Counted from the first letter of the stretch, positions 1-6,194 are shown. The stretch is DNA of 6,747 nucleotides from Bacteroidales bacterium UBA1204 (GCA_002310075.1 DBXU01000128.1:5999-12745), one strand, 5' to 3'. The notes: a model not told the origin generated them from the letters alone. A program made the numbers and translations.

Positions 1-45
1 GCAGCTCAGGCGGCGGAAGAAGATAAGTTATCACACAAATTCTGA
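1..45 (+). CDS. Probable 3' end of an upstream gene (partial, unidentified)
   Basis: The first reading frame is open from the left edge and ends AEEDKLSHKF followed by TGA at 43-45. An intrinsic terminator begins 15 bases later, which fits the end of a plus-strand gene. Only 14 residues are visible, so no family can be named. The third frame also reaches a stop (TAA at 22-24), so the frame is not certain. Confidence 0.4.
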   Translation, partial: AAQAAEEDKLSHKF

Positions 46-60
46 AGTCTATTTGAGAAT

Positions 61-101
61 AAAGACTACCTTTGCAGCCAATTGCAAGGTAGTCTTTTTT
101 T
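61..101 (+). terminator. Intrinsic (Rho-independent) terminator of the upstream gene
   Basis: The left arm (61-76) pairs with the right arm (83-97) around the 6-base loop GCCAAT, giving 15 base pairs with a single bulged T at 73. A run of seven T (95-101) follows directly. This is the classical hairpin plus U-tract layout. It ends only 5 bases before the ATG of the outer-membrane protein gene, so it serves the gene to the left. Its left arm overlaps a promoter-like box, which is described separately. Confidence 0.85.
67..75 (+). promoter_or_regulatory. Bacteroides-type -7 promoter box for the FadL-type gene
   Basis: TACCTTTGC matches the Bacteroides primary sigma factor -7 consensus TAnnTTTG, including the frequent following C. 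A start about 6-8 bases downstream would fall near 80-83 and leave a leader of roughly 25 bases before the ATG at 107. No convincing -33 TTTG lies at the usual 19-23 base spacing; the TTTG at 52-55 is too close. The same 13-mer (TACCTTTGCAGCC) occurs on the minus strand at 2780-2792, ahead of another gene. Confidence 0.6.
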
Positions 102-106
102 ATGCC

Positions 107-1558
107 ATGAAGAACACATTATTAACCATATTCACATTCTTTATCCTATCCCCTATCTTTGGACAAGGCAGCGATGATGCCTGCTTGTTTTCGCAAAGCT
201 TGTATCAAGGCACTGCCAAAGCCATGGGAATGGGTAACGCCTTGGGCGCAGTCGGCGGCGACATGACAGGCGTATGCATCAACCCTGCCGGCATGGGGCT
301 TTATCGTAGCAATGAGTTCACCGCCACCCTCGGCCTCATGCACAACCTTAACGCATCCCGCTACTACGGCAATGCCACCCAAGCCGGAAAGTATCGGACG
401 GAACTGCCCAACTTTGGCTATGTAAGCTCAAAACAAAGAAGCAATTACAAAGGCATCAGGTTCACCCAATTCGGGATTGGGTTCACGCGCACCAACGACT
501 ACAACATCCACACCTTTGCCAAAGGCATCAACCCAACGAGTTCCAAAATCGACAACTATCTCGCTCAGATTGACGGTTACGATCCGACCGAACTCCAAGA
601 CAATTTTGCTTACACCATTTATCCTGCTTGGAACACCTATCTGATAGACCTTTACCAAGATGAACAAGTTGAATACTACAGCAGTCCCGTTCCACAAGGT
701 GGCATCTGGCAAAGCCAAGAAAACAGTTTCAAAGGCCGTTCAGAAGAATACACTTTCGCTTTAAGCGCCAATTACCAAGAGCGTCTTTTTATGGGTGCCA
801 GTCTGGGCATCACCCACATCAAGCGTGAAGGCATCAAAGCTTTCGAAGAATCGGCTCTCAAAGACGAAGACATTGATTTCAACCAGTGGAATTTCACTGA
901 AAGCATTGCCTCGACGGGATGGGGATGCAACGCTAAGCTAGGGTTTATCCTTCACGCCAACTCATGGTTCCGTCTGGGGCTCGCCTATCATACAAGAGGA
1001 CTATACGCTTTCGATGAAACATGGCAAACCGAGACGGAATCAAAGATCGAGCATGTCACCTATAAAAGTTTCAGCCCTAATTCCACCTACAACTACAACT
1101 TCCGAAGCCCAAGGAAATGGATTGGCAGCATGGCGTTCGTCATCCGTCAGGCGGGACTCATCGGCTTCGACGCCGAATACACCAATTACGGTGCCGCCCG
1201 TTTCACATGCGATGACTTTGACTACAGCCACGTCAACAAAGACATTGCCGACAACTATGGCAAGACCTTCAACTTCCGTCTCGGAAGCGAATGGAACCTG
1301 GGCGCCTCCTATCTCCGTGCCGGTTTAGCCTATTATGGAAGCCCCTTTGGCCTGAAAGAAAGTTTAGGCAGCGTAAAAAAAGCCTCGTTTGGCTTTAGCT
1401 TACCCGTGAATTTTGACACCACTTTCGATTTCGCCTACGAGCTTTCCTACAGCAAGTCAAACATGGTCCTATATGATGCTGGGGTCTTAGGCATCGAGCC
1501 TGTTGTGCAACGCCAGTTCAGAAACAATGTTGCGGTAACGCTTAAGGTGAAATTCTAA
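107..1558 (+). CDS. FadL/OmpP1/TodX-type outer-membrane transport protein
   Basis: This encodes a 483-residue outer-membrane beta-barrel of the OmpP1/FadL/TodX family, whose members carry hydrophobic compounds such as long-chain fatty acids or aromatics across the outer membrane. Residues 1-19 form a signal peptide (MKN, then a hydrophobic stretch, then SPIFG) with likely cleavage just before Gln20. Next comes the family's N-terminal block, GTAKAMGMGNALGAVGGD (35-52), with the FadL hallmark NPA at 59-61 (INPAGMGLY). Many alternating aromatic/polar strands follow. The protein ends in a strand with terminal Phe (VAVTLKVKF), a typical BAM recognition signal. I chose ATG 107 because it starts directly at the signal peptide; the in-frame TTG at 53 would translate through the terminator hairpin. 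There is no clear Shine-Dalgarno site, as usual in this phylum. The gene is monocistronic and closed by the terminator at 1563-1592. The ligand cannot be read from sequence. Confidence 0.85.
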   Translation: MKNTLLTIFTFFILSPIFGQGSDDACLFSQSLYQGTAKAMGMGNALGAVGGDMTGVCINPAGMGLYRSNEFTATLGLMHNLNASRYYGNATQAGKYRTELPNFGYVSSKQRSNYKGIRFTQFGIGFTRTNDYNIHTFAKGINPTSSKIDNYLAQIDGYDPTELQDNFAYTIYPAWNTYLIDLYQDEQVEYYSSPVPQGGIWQSQENSFKGRSEEYTFALSANYQERLFMGASLGITHIKREGIKAFEESALKDEDIDFNQWNFTESIASTGWGCNAKLGFILHANSWFRLGLAYHTRGLYAFDETWQTETESKIEHVTYKSFSPNSTYNYNFRSPRKWIGSMAFVIRQAGLIGFDAEYTNYGAARFTCDDFDYSHVNKDIADNYGKTFNFRLGSEWNLGASYLRAGLAYYGSPFGLKESLGSVKKASFGFSLPVNFDTTFDFAYELSYSKSNMVLYDAGVLGIEPVVQRQFRNNVAVTLKVKF

Positions 1559-1562
1559 AACA

Positions 1563-1592
1563 AAAAAAGGCAGCCTTTCAGCTGCCTTTTTT
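1563..1592. terminator. Bidirectional intrinsic terminator between convergent genes
   Basis: A perfect 12-bp inverted repeat (1563-1574 with 1581-1592) surrounds the 6-base loop CTTTCA. The stem has a GGCAGC core flanked by A6 and T6, so both strands produce a GC hairpin followed by a U-tract. It lies between the stop of the FadL-type gene (1558, +) and the stop of the zinc-ribbon gene (1608, -) and can end both transcripts. Confidence 0.9.
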
Positions 1593-1607
1593 GTACTTAC
1601 TCTCGCT

Positions 1608-2717
1608 TTATTCATTGTATTGGGCAATGATGCCTTTGTCAACGAGAATACGTCCGCAGTATTCGCAAACGATGATTTTCTTGTGGGTACAGATGTCCAA
1701 TTGGTGTTGGGGCGGAATACGGTTGAAGCAACCGCCACAAGCTTCGTCGAAAATGCCAACCACCGCAAGACCATTGCGGGCGTTTTTACGGATACGTTTA
1801 TAGGCAACCAAGAGGCGGTCTTCCACCAGCTTCTCGCAATCAGCCGAACGCTGTAGGAGTTGTTCCTCTTCCTTTTCGGTGCCTTCTACCAAGGAATGAA
1901 GCTCCTCTTTCTTTTCGGTCAGGACTGTATTCAGCTCAGCCAAACGGGCTTGAGCTTGTTCGATCTTGACGTTCACTTCTTCTTCCTTAGCCGTAGCTTC
2001 ACGGATTCTCTTTTCCGAAAGTTGGATATCGAGGTTTTGGTACTCTATCTCCTTGGTAAGCGAGTCGTATTCGCGGTTGTTGCGAACGTTGTTTTGTTGT
2101 TCTTCATATTTCTTGACCAACGCTTCTGTTTCCTTGATTTTGATCTTGTAATTCGTCACATCGGTCTGATGTTTTTTGGCTTCTTCCTTGAAATTGGCAA
2201 TACGTGTCTCAAGTCCGGCGATCTCATCCTCCATATCCTGAATCTCAAGGGGTAGATTCCCTCTGAAAGCCCTAATTTCATCAATCTTCGAGTCGACTTG
2301 TTGAAGGGTGTAGAGGGCAACCAACTTCTGTTCGACGCTCACCTCAACAGGATCTTCTGCAACGGATTCCTTGGTCGCTTCCTTAGCCACAGGTGCAGCT
2401 ACCACTTCTTCTTTTTCCTTTTCAGCAGCTTTCTTAGTGGCTTTCTTGGCAGGCTTTTTAGGCTCTGCAGCTTCCTTTATATCCTCGGCGGGTGCCTCTT
2501 CAGCTTTCTTGGCCGATTTCTTGGGCTCGACAACCTCTTCGGCTTTTTTGGCAGCGGTCTTCTTCACAGTCTTCTTGACTTCCTTCTTCTCGGCGGGTTC
2601 TTCGGCCTTGGGAGTTTCCTCCACTTTCTTGGTGGACTTTTTAACGGTCTTTTTGACCTCTTTCACTTCGGCCTTCTCTTCGACTTCGGTGACTTCGGGA
2701 TTCACTTTCTTTGCCAT
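1608..2717 (-). CDS. Coiled-coil C4-type zinc-ribbon protein with K/E/A-rich N-terminal extension
   Basis: The product has 369 residues in three parts. Residues 1 to about 127 are low complexity, mostly K, E, A, V, T and P (for example KKTVKKSTKK and KKTVKKTAAKK). Residues 128 to about 310 are a long charged coiled coil starting VEQKLVALYTLQQVDSKI. The C-terminus is a zinc ribbon with ligands C327/C330 (CGGC) and C351/C354 (CEYC). Coiled coil plus ribbon is the architecture of the CT398/HP0958 (DUF164) family. Helicobacter HP0958 (FlgZ) acts in flagellar regulation, but no flagellar genes are seen here and the role in Bacteroidota is unclear; an RNA-, DNA- or protein-binding scaffold is an inference. 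The core without the extension is about 240 residues, the usual family size. ATG 2717 lies 11 bases after the Nif3 stop, so the two genes are probably co-transcribed, with a possible extra promoter inside the Nif3 end. Confidence 0.85.
   Translation of the reverse strand: MAKKVNPEVTEVEEKAEVKEVKKTVKKSTKKVEETPKAEEPAEKKEVKKTVKKTAAKKAEEVVEPKKSAKKAEEAPAEDIKEAAEPKKPAKKATKKAAEKEKEEVVAAPVAKEATKESVAEDPVEVSVEQKLVALYTLQQVDSKIDEIRAFRGNLPLEIQDMEDEIAGLETRIANFKEEAKKHQTDVTNYKIKIKETEALVKKYEEQQNNVRNNREYDSLTKEIEYQNLDIQLSEKRIREATAKEEEVNVKIEQAQARLAELNTVLTEKKEELHSLVEGTEKEEEQLLQRSADCEKLVEDRLLVAYKRIRKNARNGLAVVGIFDEACGGCFNRIPPQHQLDICTHKKIIVCEYCGRILVDKGIIAQYNE
2337..2717 (-). repeat. Low-complexity Lys/Glu/Ala coding repeat
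   Basis: This stretch encodes residues 1-127 of the zinc-ribbon protein. It contains degenerate KKxxKK and PKKxAKKAxE units, with no exact long DNA repeats because synonymous codons differ between units. I count about 34 Lys against about 30 Glu/Asp. Up to residue 127 there is no Gly, Phe, Trp, Tyr, His, Arg, Leu, Gln or Cys, so the segment is almost certainly disordered or an extended charged helix. Confidence 0.8.
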
Positions 2718-2728
2718 ATGATTGAATT

Positions 2729-3523
2729 CTAATTTTTTACAAAATAATGAACTGAATTTGTTTTCGTTTCAGCCATTTCGGCTGCAAAGGTAGGAAATTT
2801 TTTTCGAATCAACTCAACTATTAATTCTTTCGTGAATTGTTCGGTTTCAAAATGACCTCCATCGACCAACAGAATATTGCCTTCGGGAATGAAAAAGTCG
2901 TGGTATTTGATGTCGGCAGTAAGATAGGCATCTGCTTTTTTACGTAGGGCATCCTGCATGAAGGGACTTCCTGAACCACCGCACAGTGCCACTTTATGGA
3001 TTTTGCGACCTGTCAAGGCAGAATGCCGCAGGCAGGGCGAGGCGATGGTTTCGGCAACAAGGCCCAGAAACTCGGTTTCTCCCATCGGATTATCAAATTC
3101 GCCAATCATTCCAGCGCCACACAATTCAGGCTCATCAACAGAAGGTTGCAACAAATGTAAATTTCGCAAGCCAAGTCTTTCTGCCAGCACACGGCTCACG
3201 CCCAGATAGCTGTTATCCAAGTTAGTATGCATAGAAATCATGGATATATCATGCTTCACAGCCTTCATTACGGCACGTTCGATATAGGTTTCTGGCGTGA
3301 GATGTTTCAAGCCTCTGAAAATCAACGGATGATGGCTGATGACAAGGTCACAGTTCTTTGCGATTGCTTCATCGACAACTTCTTCAGTAATATCCAAACA
3401 CACCAAGGCTTTACGGGCTTCCGCGTCGAGGTCGCCAACCTGAAGGCCAGCATTGTCGTAACTCTCCTGCCATTGCAGCGGCGCCACCTCGGTGATGCAA
3501 TTCAAAATGTCATTTACGGTCAT
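2729..3523 (-). CDS. Nif3-like dinuclear metal centre protein (YbgI/GTP cyclohydrolase I type 2 homolog family)
   Basis: This 264-residue protein belongs to the Nif3/YbgI family, toroidal hexamers with a two-metal site in each subunit. The ligand motifs are all present: SHHPLIF (H64, H65), MHTNLDN (H99, D103) and GHFETE (H224, E228). Other family signatures are YDNAGLQVGD (22-31), CGGSGS (181-186) and TADIKYHD (202-209). The length matches the short form (E. coli YbgI is about 247), without the PII-like insert of about 100 residues found in longer homologs. Despite the 'GTP cyclohydrolase' database name, the cellular substrate is not firmly established. I chose ATG 3521-3523 because it begins MTVNDILNCI, the normal family start; an in-frame ATG at 3601 would add 26 residues through the divergent promoter region. 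It leads a likely two-gene unit with the zinc-ribbon gene, a pairing also known from Helicobacter (HP0959/HP0958). Confidence 0.88.
   Translation of the reverse strand: MTVNDILNCITEVAPLQWQESYDNAGLQVGDLDAEARKALVCLDITEEVVDEAIAKNCDLVISHHPLIFRGLKHLTPETYIERAVMKAVKHDISMISMHTNLDNSYLGVSRVLAERLGLRNLHLLQPSVDEPELCGAGMIGEFDNPMGETEFLGLVAETIASPCLRHSALTGRKIHKVALCGGSGSPFMQDALRKKADAYLTADIKYHDFFIPEGNILLVDGGHFETEQFTKELIVELIRKKFPTFAAEMAETKTNSVHYFVKN
2784..2792 (-). promoter_or_regulatory. Possible internal -7 box for the zinc-ribbon gene
   Basis: Read on the minus strand, this is TACCTTTGC, matching the Bacteroides -7 consensus TAnnTTTG. It is part of the 13-mer TACCTTTGCAGCC also found before the FadL-type gene. 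It lies inside the last codons of the Nif3 gene (reading TFAA), about 67 bases upstream of the zinc-ribbon ATG. TTG triplets at 2810-2812 and 2815-2817 (minus strand) lie 17 and 22 bases away and could serve as a -33 element. Coding chance cannot be excluded. Confidence 0.45.
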
Positions 3524-3540
3524 AATTTCAAAATTGAGGC

Positions 3541-3570
3541 TCAAAATTAGGAAATTTTGCCTAATTTTGA
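3541..3570. promoter_or_regulatory. Perfect palindrome in the divergent nif3-like/lpxK intergenic region
   Basis: An 11-bp inverted repeat (TCAAAATTAGG at 3541-3551, CCTAATTTTGA at 3560-3570) surrounds an 8-base AT-rich spacer. Each arm carries TAATTTTG, a match to the Bacteroides -7 box TAnnTTTG: plus strand 3562-3569 toward lpxK, minus strand 3542-3549 toward the Nif3 gene. A third TCAAAATT occurs at 3528-3535. The symmetry could simply reflect two back-to-back promoters, or an operator for a dimeric regulator. It lacks a T-tract typical of a terminator, and no clear -33 elements are seen. Transcripts would have very short leaders. Confidence 0.5.
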
Positions 3571-3578
3571 CCCCTACA

Positions 3579-4622
3579 ATGAGATTTTTGCTGATTCCCA
3601 TATCACTTTTGTATCATATTGTGTTGACCATCAGACACAAACTATACGATTGGCACATTTTGAAAACCACCCAATTTGACAAGCCTGTGATTTGTGTGGG
3701 CAACCTTAATTTAGGCGGTACAGGAAAGACACCTCATACTGAATATTTAATCAACCTATTGAAGGACGATTACCATGTCGCAACCTTGAGTCGGGGCTAT
3801 GGCAGGAAGACCAAAGGTTTCAGAATGGCGGAACCGGCAAGCACTTATGAGGACTTAGGGGATGAGCCACTGCAATACTACAAGAAACACCCTGGGATTC
3901 AAGTCGCGGTAGACAAAGACCGCGTAGAAGGTGCGCACCTGCTTTGGGAGCAGGGGGCAGATGTCATCCTTTTGGACGACGCTTTCCAGCACCGCAGCAT
4001 CAAGGCGGGGTTGAGTATCCTGTTGACAGAATACCAACATCTTTATTGTGACGACTTCCTCATTCCTGCCGGCAACTTGCGCGACGTGAGGTCAGCCGCC
4101 AAACGTGCCGACATCATCGTGGTCAGCAAGTCGCCGGAATCATTGGCGACAGAAGAAAAGCAAACCATTATCAACAAACTAAAGCCTACGGAAAAACAAC
4201 AAGTGTTTTTCTCTTATTTGGAATATGCACCATTGCAGCCTTTGAACGAAAAGGCTAAAACAGTGACCGTTGAAAACACAGATTCGGTCTTGGCATTCTG
4301 TGGCATCGCTGACCCCGAGCCTTTCAAAACAGCATTGGAAAAACAATACAAAACCGTTGTCATCCTGCCTTTTGCCGACCATCATGCCTACACTGACAAC
4401 GACATAAAGGCCATCCTTAAATGCTTTGGGAACCTTGCAGGCGAGAAGAAAATCATCGTCACTACGGAGAAAGATGCCGCGCGATTGACAAATTCTCCTT
4501 ATCTTTGTCAGTTTGACGGTGCTCCGTTATACGATTTGCCCGTCAACGTGCGTTTCCATGAAGAAGAGAAGTTTAACGAAGAAATATTGAGATATGTACG
4601 ACAAAATTATCACCACTATTGA
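3579..4622 (+). CDS. lpxK: Tetraacyldisaccharide 4'-kinase (lipid A biosynthesis)
   Basis: LpxK uses ATP to phosphorylate the 4' position of the tetraacyldisaccharide 1-phosphate, making lipid IVA at the inner face of the cytoplasmic membrane. The 347-residue product starts with a hydrophobic anchor segment (about 1-20, MRFLLIPISLLYHIVL). The Walker A loop follows (GGTGKTP, 46-52), then the family motifs SRGYGRKTKG (71-80) and GDEPLQ (94-99), the Walker B/catalytic region LLDDAFQHR (131-139) and PAGNLRD (163-169). Further on are GIADP (242-246), DHH (267-269) and TTEKDAARL (295-303). Length and motif order are normal. I chose ATG 3579 because it begins the anchor as in homologs; an upstream in-frame ATG at 3492 would run through the divergent promoter and into the Nif3 gene. 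It is the first gene of the plus-strand operon, and its last 29 bases overlap the next gene. Confidence 0.93.
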   Translation: MRFLLIPISLLYHIVLTIRHKLYDWHILKTTQFDKPVICVGNLNLGGTGKTPHTEYLINLLKDDYHVATLSRGYGRKTKGFRMAEPASTYEDLGDEPLQYYKKHPGIQVAVDKDRVEGAHLLWEQGADVILLDDAFQHRSIKAGLSILLTEYQHLYCDDFLIPAGNLRDVRSAAKRADIIVVSKSPESLATEEKQTIINKLKPTEKQQVFFSYLEYAPLQPLNEKAKTVTVENTDSVLAFCGIADPEPFKTALEKQYKTVVILPFADHHAYTDNDIKAILKCFGNLAGEKKIIVTTEKDAARLTNSPYLCQFDGAPLYDLPVNVRFHEEEKFNEEILRYVRQNYHHY

Positions 4623-5430
4623 ATATATCAACCTGAAGACCAAAGGCTTCAGGCCGGAAATTGGCATCGTCTTGGGTTCGGGCTTGGGTGGCTTGGCCAA
4701 CGGCATCACCGTACAGCATGCCCTTCCCTATTCAGAGATACCCAATTTCCCTGTCTCCACCGTGAAAGGCCACAAGGGACAACTGCTGTTTGGCACCATC
4801 GCTGGTCGGCGTGTGGTAGCCATGCAAGGCCGTTTCCATTATTATGAGGGTTACCCGATGAGTGCCATTACCTTCCCCATCCGTGTGATGATGCAGTTAG
4901 GCATACAGTTCCTCATCCTCAGCAATGCTGCAGGCGGACTGAATCCAAGCTACAAGGTGGGCGACATCATGATCATTAACGACCAGATCCATATGATGCC
5001 CAACCCGCTCATCGGACAGCACGACGAGCGTTTCGGCGACCGCTTCCCCGACATGAGTGAGCCTTATGACAGACGTCTCATCCGTTTGGCCGACGACATC
5101 GCTCGAGAGAAAGGCATCGAGGTGCAACACGGCGTGTATTGCTCCACTTCCGGTCCGACCTACGAGACACCTGCAGAGTGCCGTTTCTTCCGCATCATCG
5201 GTGCCGACACCATCGGCATGTCGACCACCCACGAGGTCATCGTGGCACGTCAAGGCAAGCTGCCCGTCTTCGGCTTGAGCATCGTCTCCGACATGGGCAA
5301 CATCTATGGAGAGGAAAAGACCGTCACCATCACCCATGAAGAAGTCATCAAGGCTGTGAACGCCGTGGAGCCGAAGCTCATCACCCTTATCACCGAACTC
5401 ATCCGCCGATCCTCCGAAATCAAGTTCTGA
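4594..5430 (+). CDS. Purine nucleoside phosphorylase, trimeric (PNP/MTAP class)
   Basis: PNP cleaves purine nucleosides with phosphate into base and (deoxy)ribose 1-phosphate in purine salvage, in the cytoplasm. The 278-residue protein has the full low-molecular-mass PNP set: GSGLG (28-32) and GH (59-60) for phosphate, QGRFHYYEGY (78-87), NAAGG (111-115), and GPTYETPAE (187-195) with base-binding E191. It also has GMSTTHEVIVAR (208-219) and SDMG (232-235), with H248 in THEEV. At the position of human Asn243 there is Asp233, which may affect base preference, so adenosine use should be considered. The start lies 29 bases inside lpxK in another frame and leads straight into the family N-terminus. 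The stop TGA overlaps the lpxH start in TGATG, so translation of the three genes is probably coupled. Homologs are called punA, deoD-like or pnp; I leave the symbol open. Confidence 0.9.
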   Translation: MYDKIITTIEYINLKTKGFRPEIGIVLGSGLGGLANGITVQHALPYSEIPNFPVSTVKGHKGQLLFGTIAGRRVVAMQGRFHYYEGYPMSAITFPIRVMMQLGIQFLILSNAAGGLNPSYKVGDIMIINDQIHMMPNPLIGQHDERFGDRFPDMSEPYDRRLIRLADDIAREKGIEVQHGVYCSTSGPTYETPAECRFFRIIGADTIGMSTTHEVIVARQGKLPVFGLSIVSDMGNIYGEEKTVTITHEEVIKAVNAVEPKLITLITELIRRSSEIKF

Positions 5431-6194
5431 TGGCCGTCCACTTCGTCACCGATTTTCATCTGGGAATTCCTACGCTTGAGGATAGCAAGGAACGCGAGCG
5501 CAAGCTGTTGCGTTTCTTTGACATGATCCGTCCCGACTGCGAGGAGCTCTACCTGATGGGCGACCTCTTCGACTTCTGGTTCGAGTACAAGACCGTGATT
5601 CCGAGAGGCTTTGTCAGGCTACAAGGTAAGCTGGCCGAGTTCACTGATGCAGGCATCCCCGTACACATGTTCATCGGCAACCACGACCTTTGGAGTTTCG
5701 GCTACTTGCATGACGAGCTTGGTCTTGAGATGCACCGCGAGCCTGTCATCAAGACCATCAAAGGCAAGAAGTTCTATTTGGTCCATGGCGACGGTCAAGG
5801 CCCTGGCGACAATGGCTACAAGTTTTTGAAAAAGGTGTTTGAATGCAAGTTCAACCAGTGGCTTTTCCGCTGGCTACACCCCGACTTGGGCATAGGTTTG
5901 GCCTTACGTTGGTCGCACAACCACCGCTTGAAAAAACTCAAGAACGAGGTGGAGCGCGGCTATTACGACAACGTCCCTGAAACTCGCCTTTACCAATATG
6001 CCCAAGAGCAGGCTGCACTCGACCCCAGCATCGATTTCTTTGTCTTCGGACATCAACATAAGCCCATGCAATACAAGTCTGGCGACCATGCCTTGACCAC
6101 CGTCGTGGGCAACTGGATTTATGATTTCACTTATGCCGTGTTTGACGGAGAACGCGTGGAATTGAAATATTTTGAGAAGCAAGACAACAACTAA
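5430..6194 (+). CDS. lpxH: UDP-2,3-diacylglucosamine diphosphatase (LpxH family metallophosphoesterase)
   Basis: LpxH hydrolyses UDP-2,3-diacylglucosamine to lipid X and UMP, the fourth step of lipid A synthesis, as a peripheral membrane enzyme. The 254-residue product has the calcineurin-like two-metal motifs in order: DFH (D8, H10), GDLFDFW (D45, D48), GNHD (N84, H85), VHGDG (H119) and GHQH (H208, H210). The DLFDFW signature and size are typical of LpxH rather than of general phosphodiesterases. The position after the metal-ligand Asn is His (GNHD); E. coli LpxH has Arg here (GNRD), while LpxH2-type and most metallophosphoesterases have His. The segment between about 130 and 195 (basic and aromatic, FNQWLFRWLHPDLGIG) corresponds to the family's lid that holds the acyl chains. 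The start ATG overlaps the PNP stop by one base. Sharing an operon with lpxK supports a lipid A role. Confidence 0.85.
   Translation: MAVHFVTDFHLGIPTLEDSKERERKLLRFFDMIRPDCEELYLMGDLFDFWFEYKTVIPRGFVRLQGKLAEFTDAGIPVHMFIGNHDLWSFGYLHDELGLEMHREPVIKTIKGKKFYLVHGDGQGPGDNGYKFLKKVFECKFNQWLFRWLHPDLGIGLALRWSHNHRLKKLKNEVERGYYDNVPETRLYQYAQEQAALDPSIDFFVFGHQHKPMQYKSGDHALTTVVGNWIYDFTYAVFDGERVELKYFEKQDNN

Noticed and set aside
53..106. Upstream TTG start adding 18 residues to the FadL-type protein
   Set aside because: It would translate through the terminator hairpin and put charged and polar residues before a normal signal peptide that begins at ATG 107.
1860..2255. Plus-strand hydrophobic open frame opposite the zinc-ribbon coiled coil
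   Set aside because: It arises from antisense reading of charged coiled-coil codons; the minus-strand gene has clear domain motifs.
2298..2732. Plus-strand open frame coding a Phe/Leu/Gly-rich, membrane-like protein
   Set aside because: It is the antisense shadow of the Lys/Glu-rich extension: AAG/GAA codons read backwards give Leu/Phe/Ser. It has no independent start signal.
2770..2784. Small hairpin CAGCC/GGCTG near the end of the Nif3 gene as a terminator
   Set aside because: The stem is only 5 bp, lies within coding sequence and lacks a T-tract on the minus strand; it is more likely incidental to the promoter-like 13-mer.
3492..3578. N-terminal extension of LpxK from an ATG at 3492
   Set aside because: It overlaps the Nif3 gene start and the intergenic palindrome; LpxK homologs start at the hydrophobic anchor encoded from 3579.
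3524..3601. N-terminal extension of the Nif3 protein from an ATG at 3601
   Set aside because: The added 26 residues have no family match and cover the divergent promoter palindrome and the first codons of lpxK.
4897..5337. Minus-strand 146-codon open frame inside the PNP gene
   Set aside because: It is a shadow of a well-conserved PNP coding region; its composition does not resemble a real protein and no promoter is visible.
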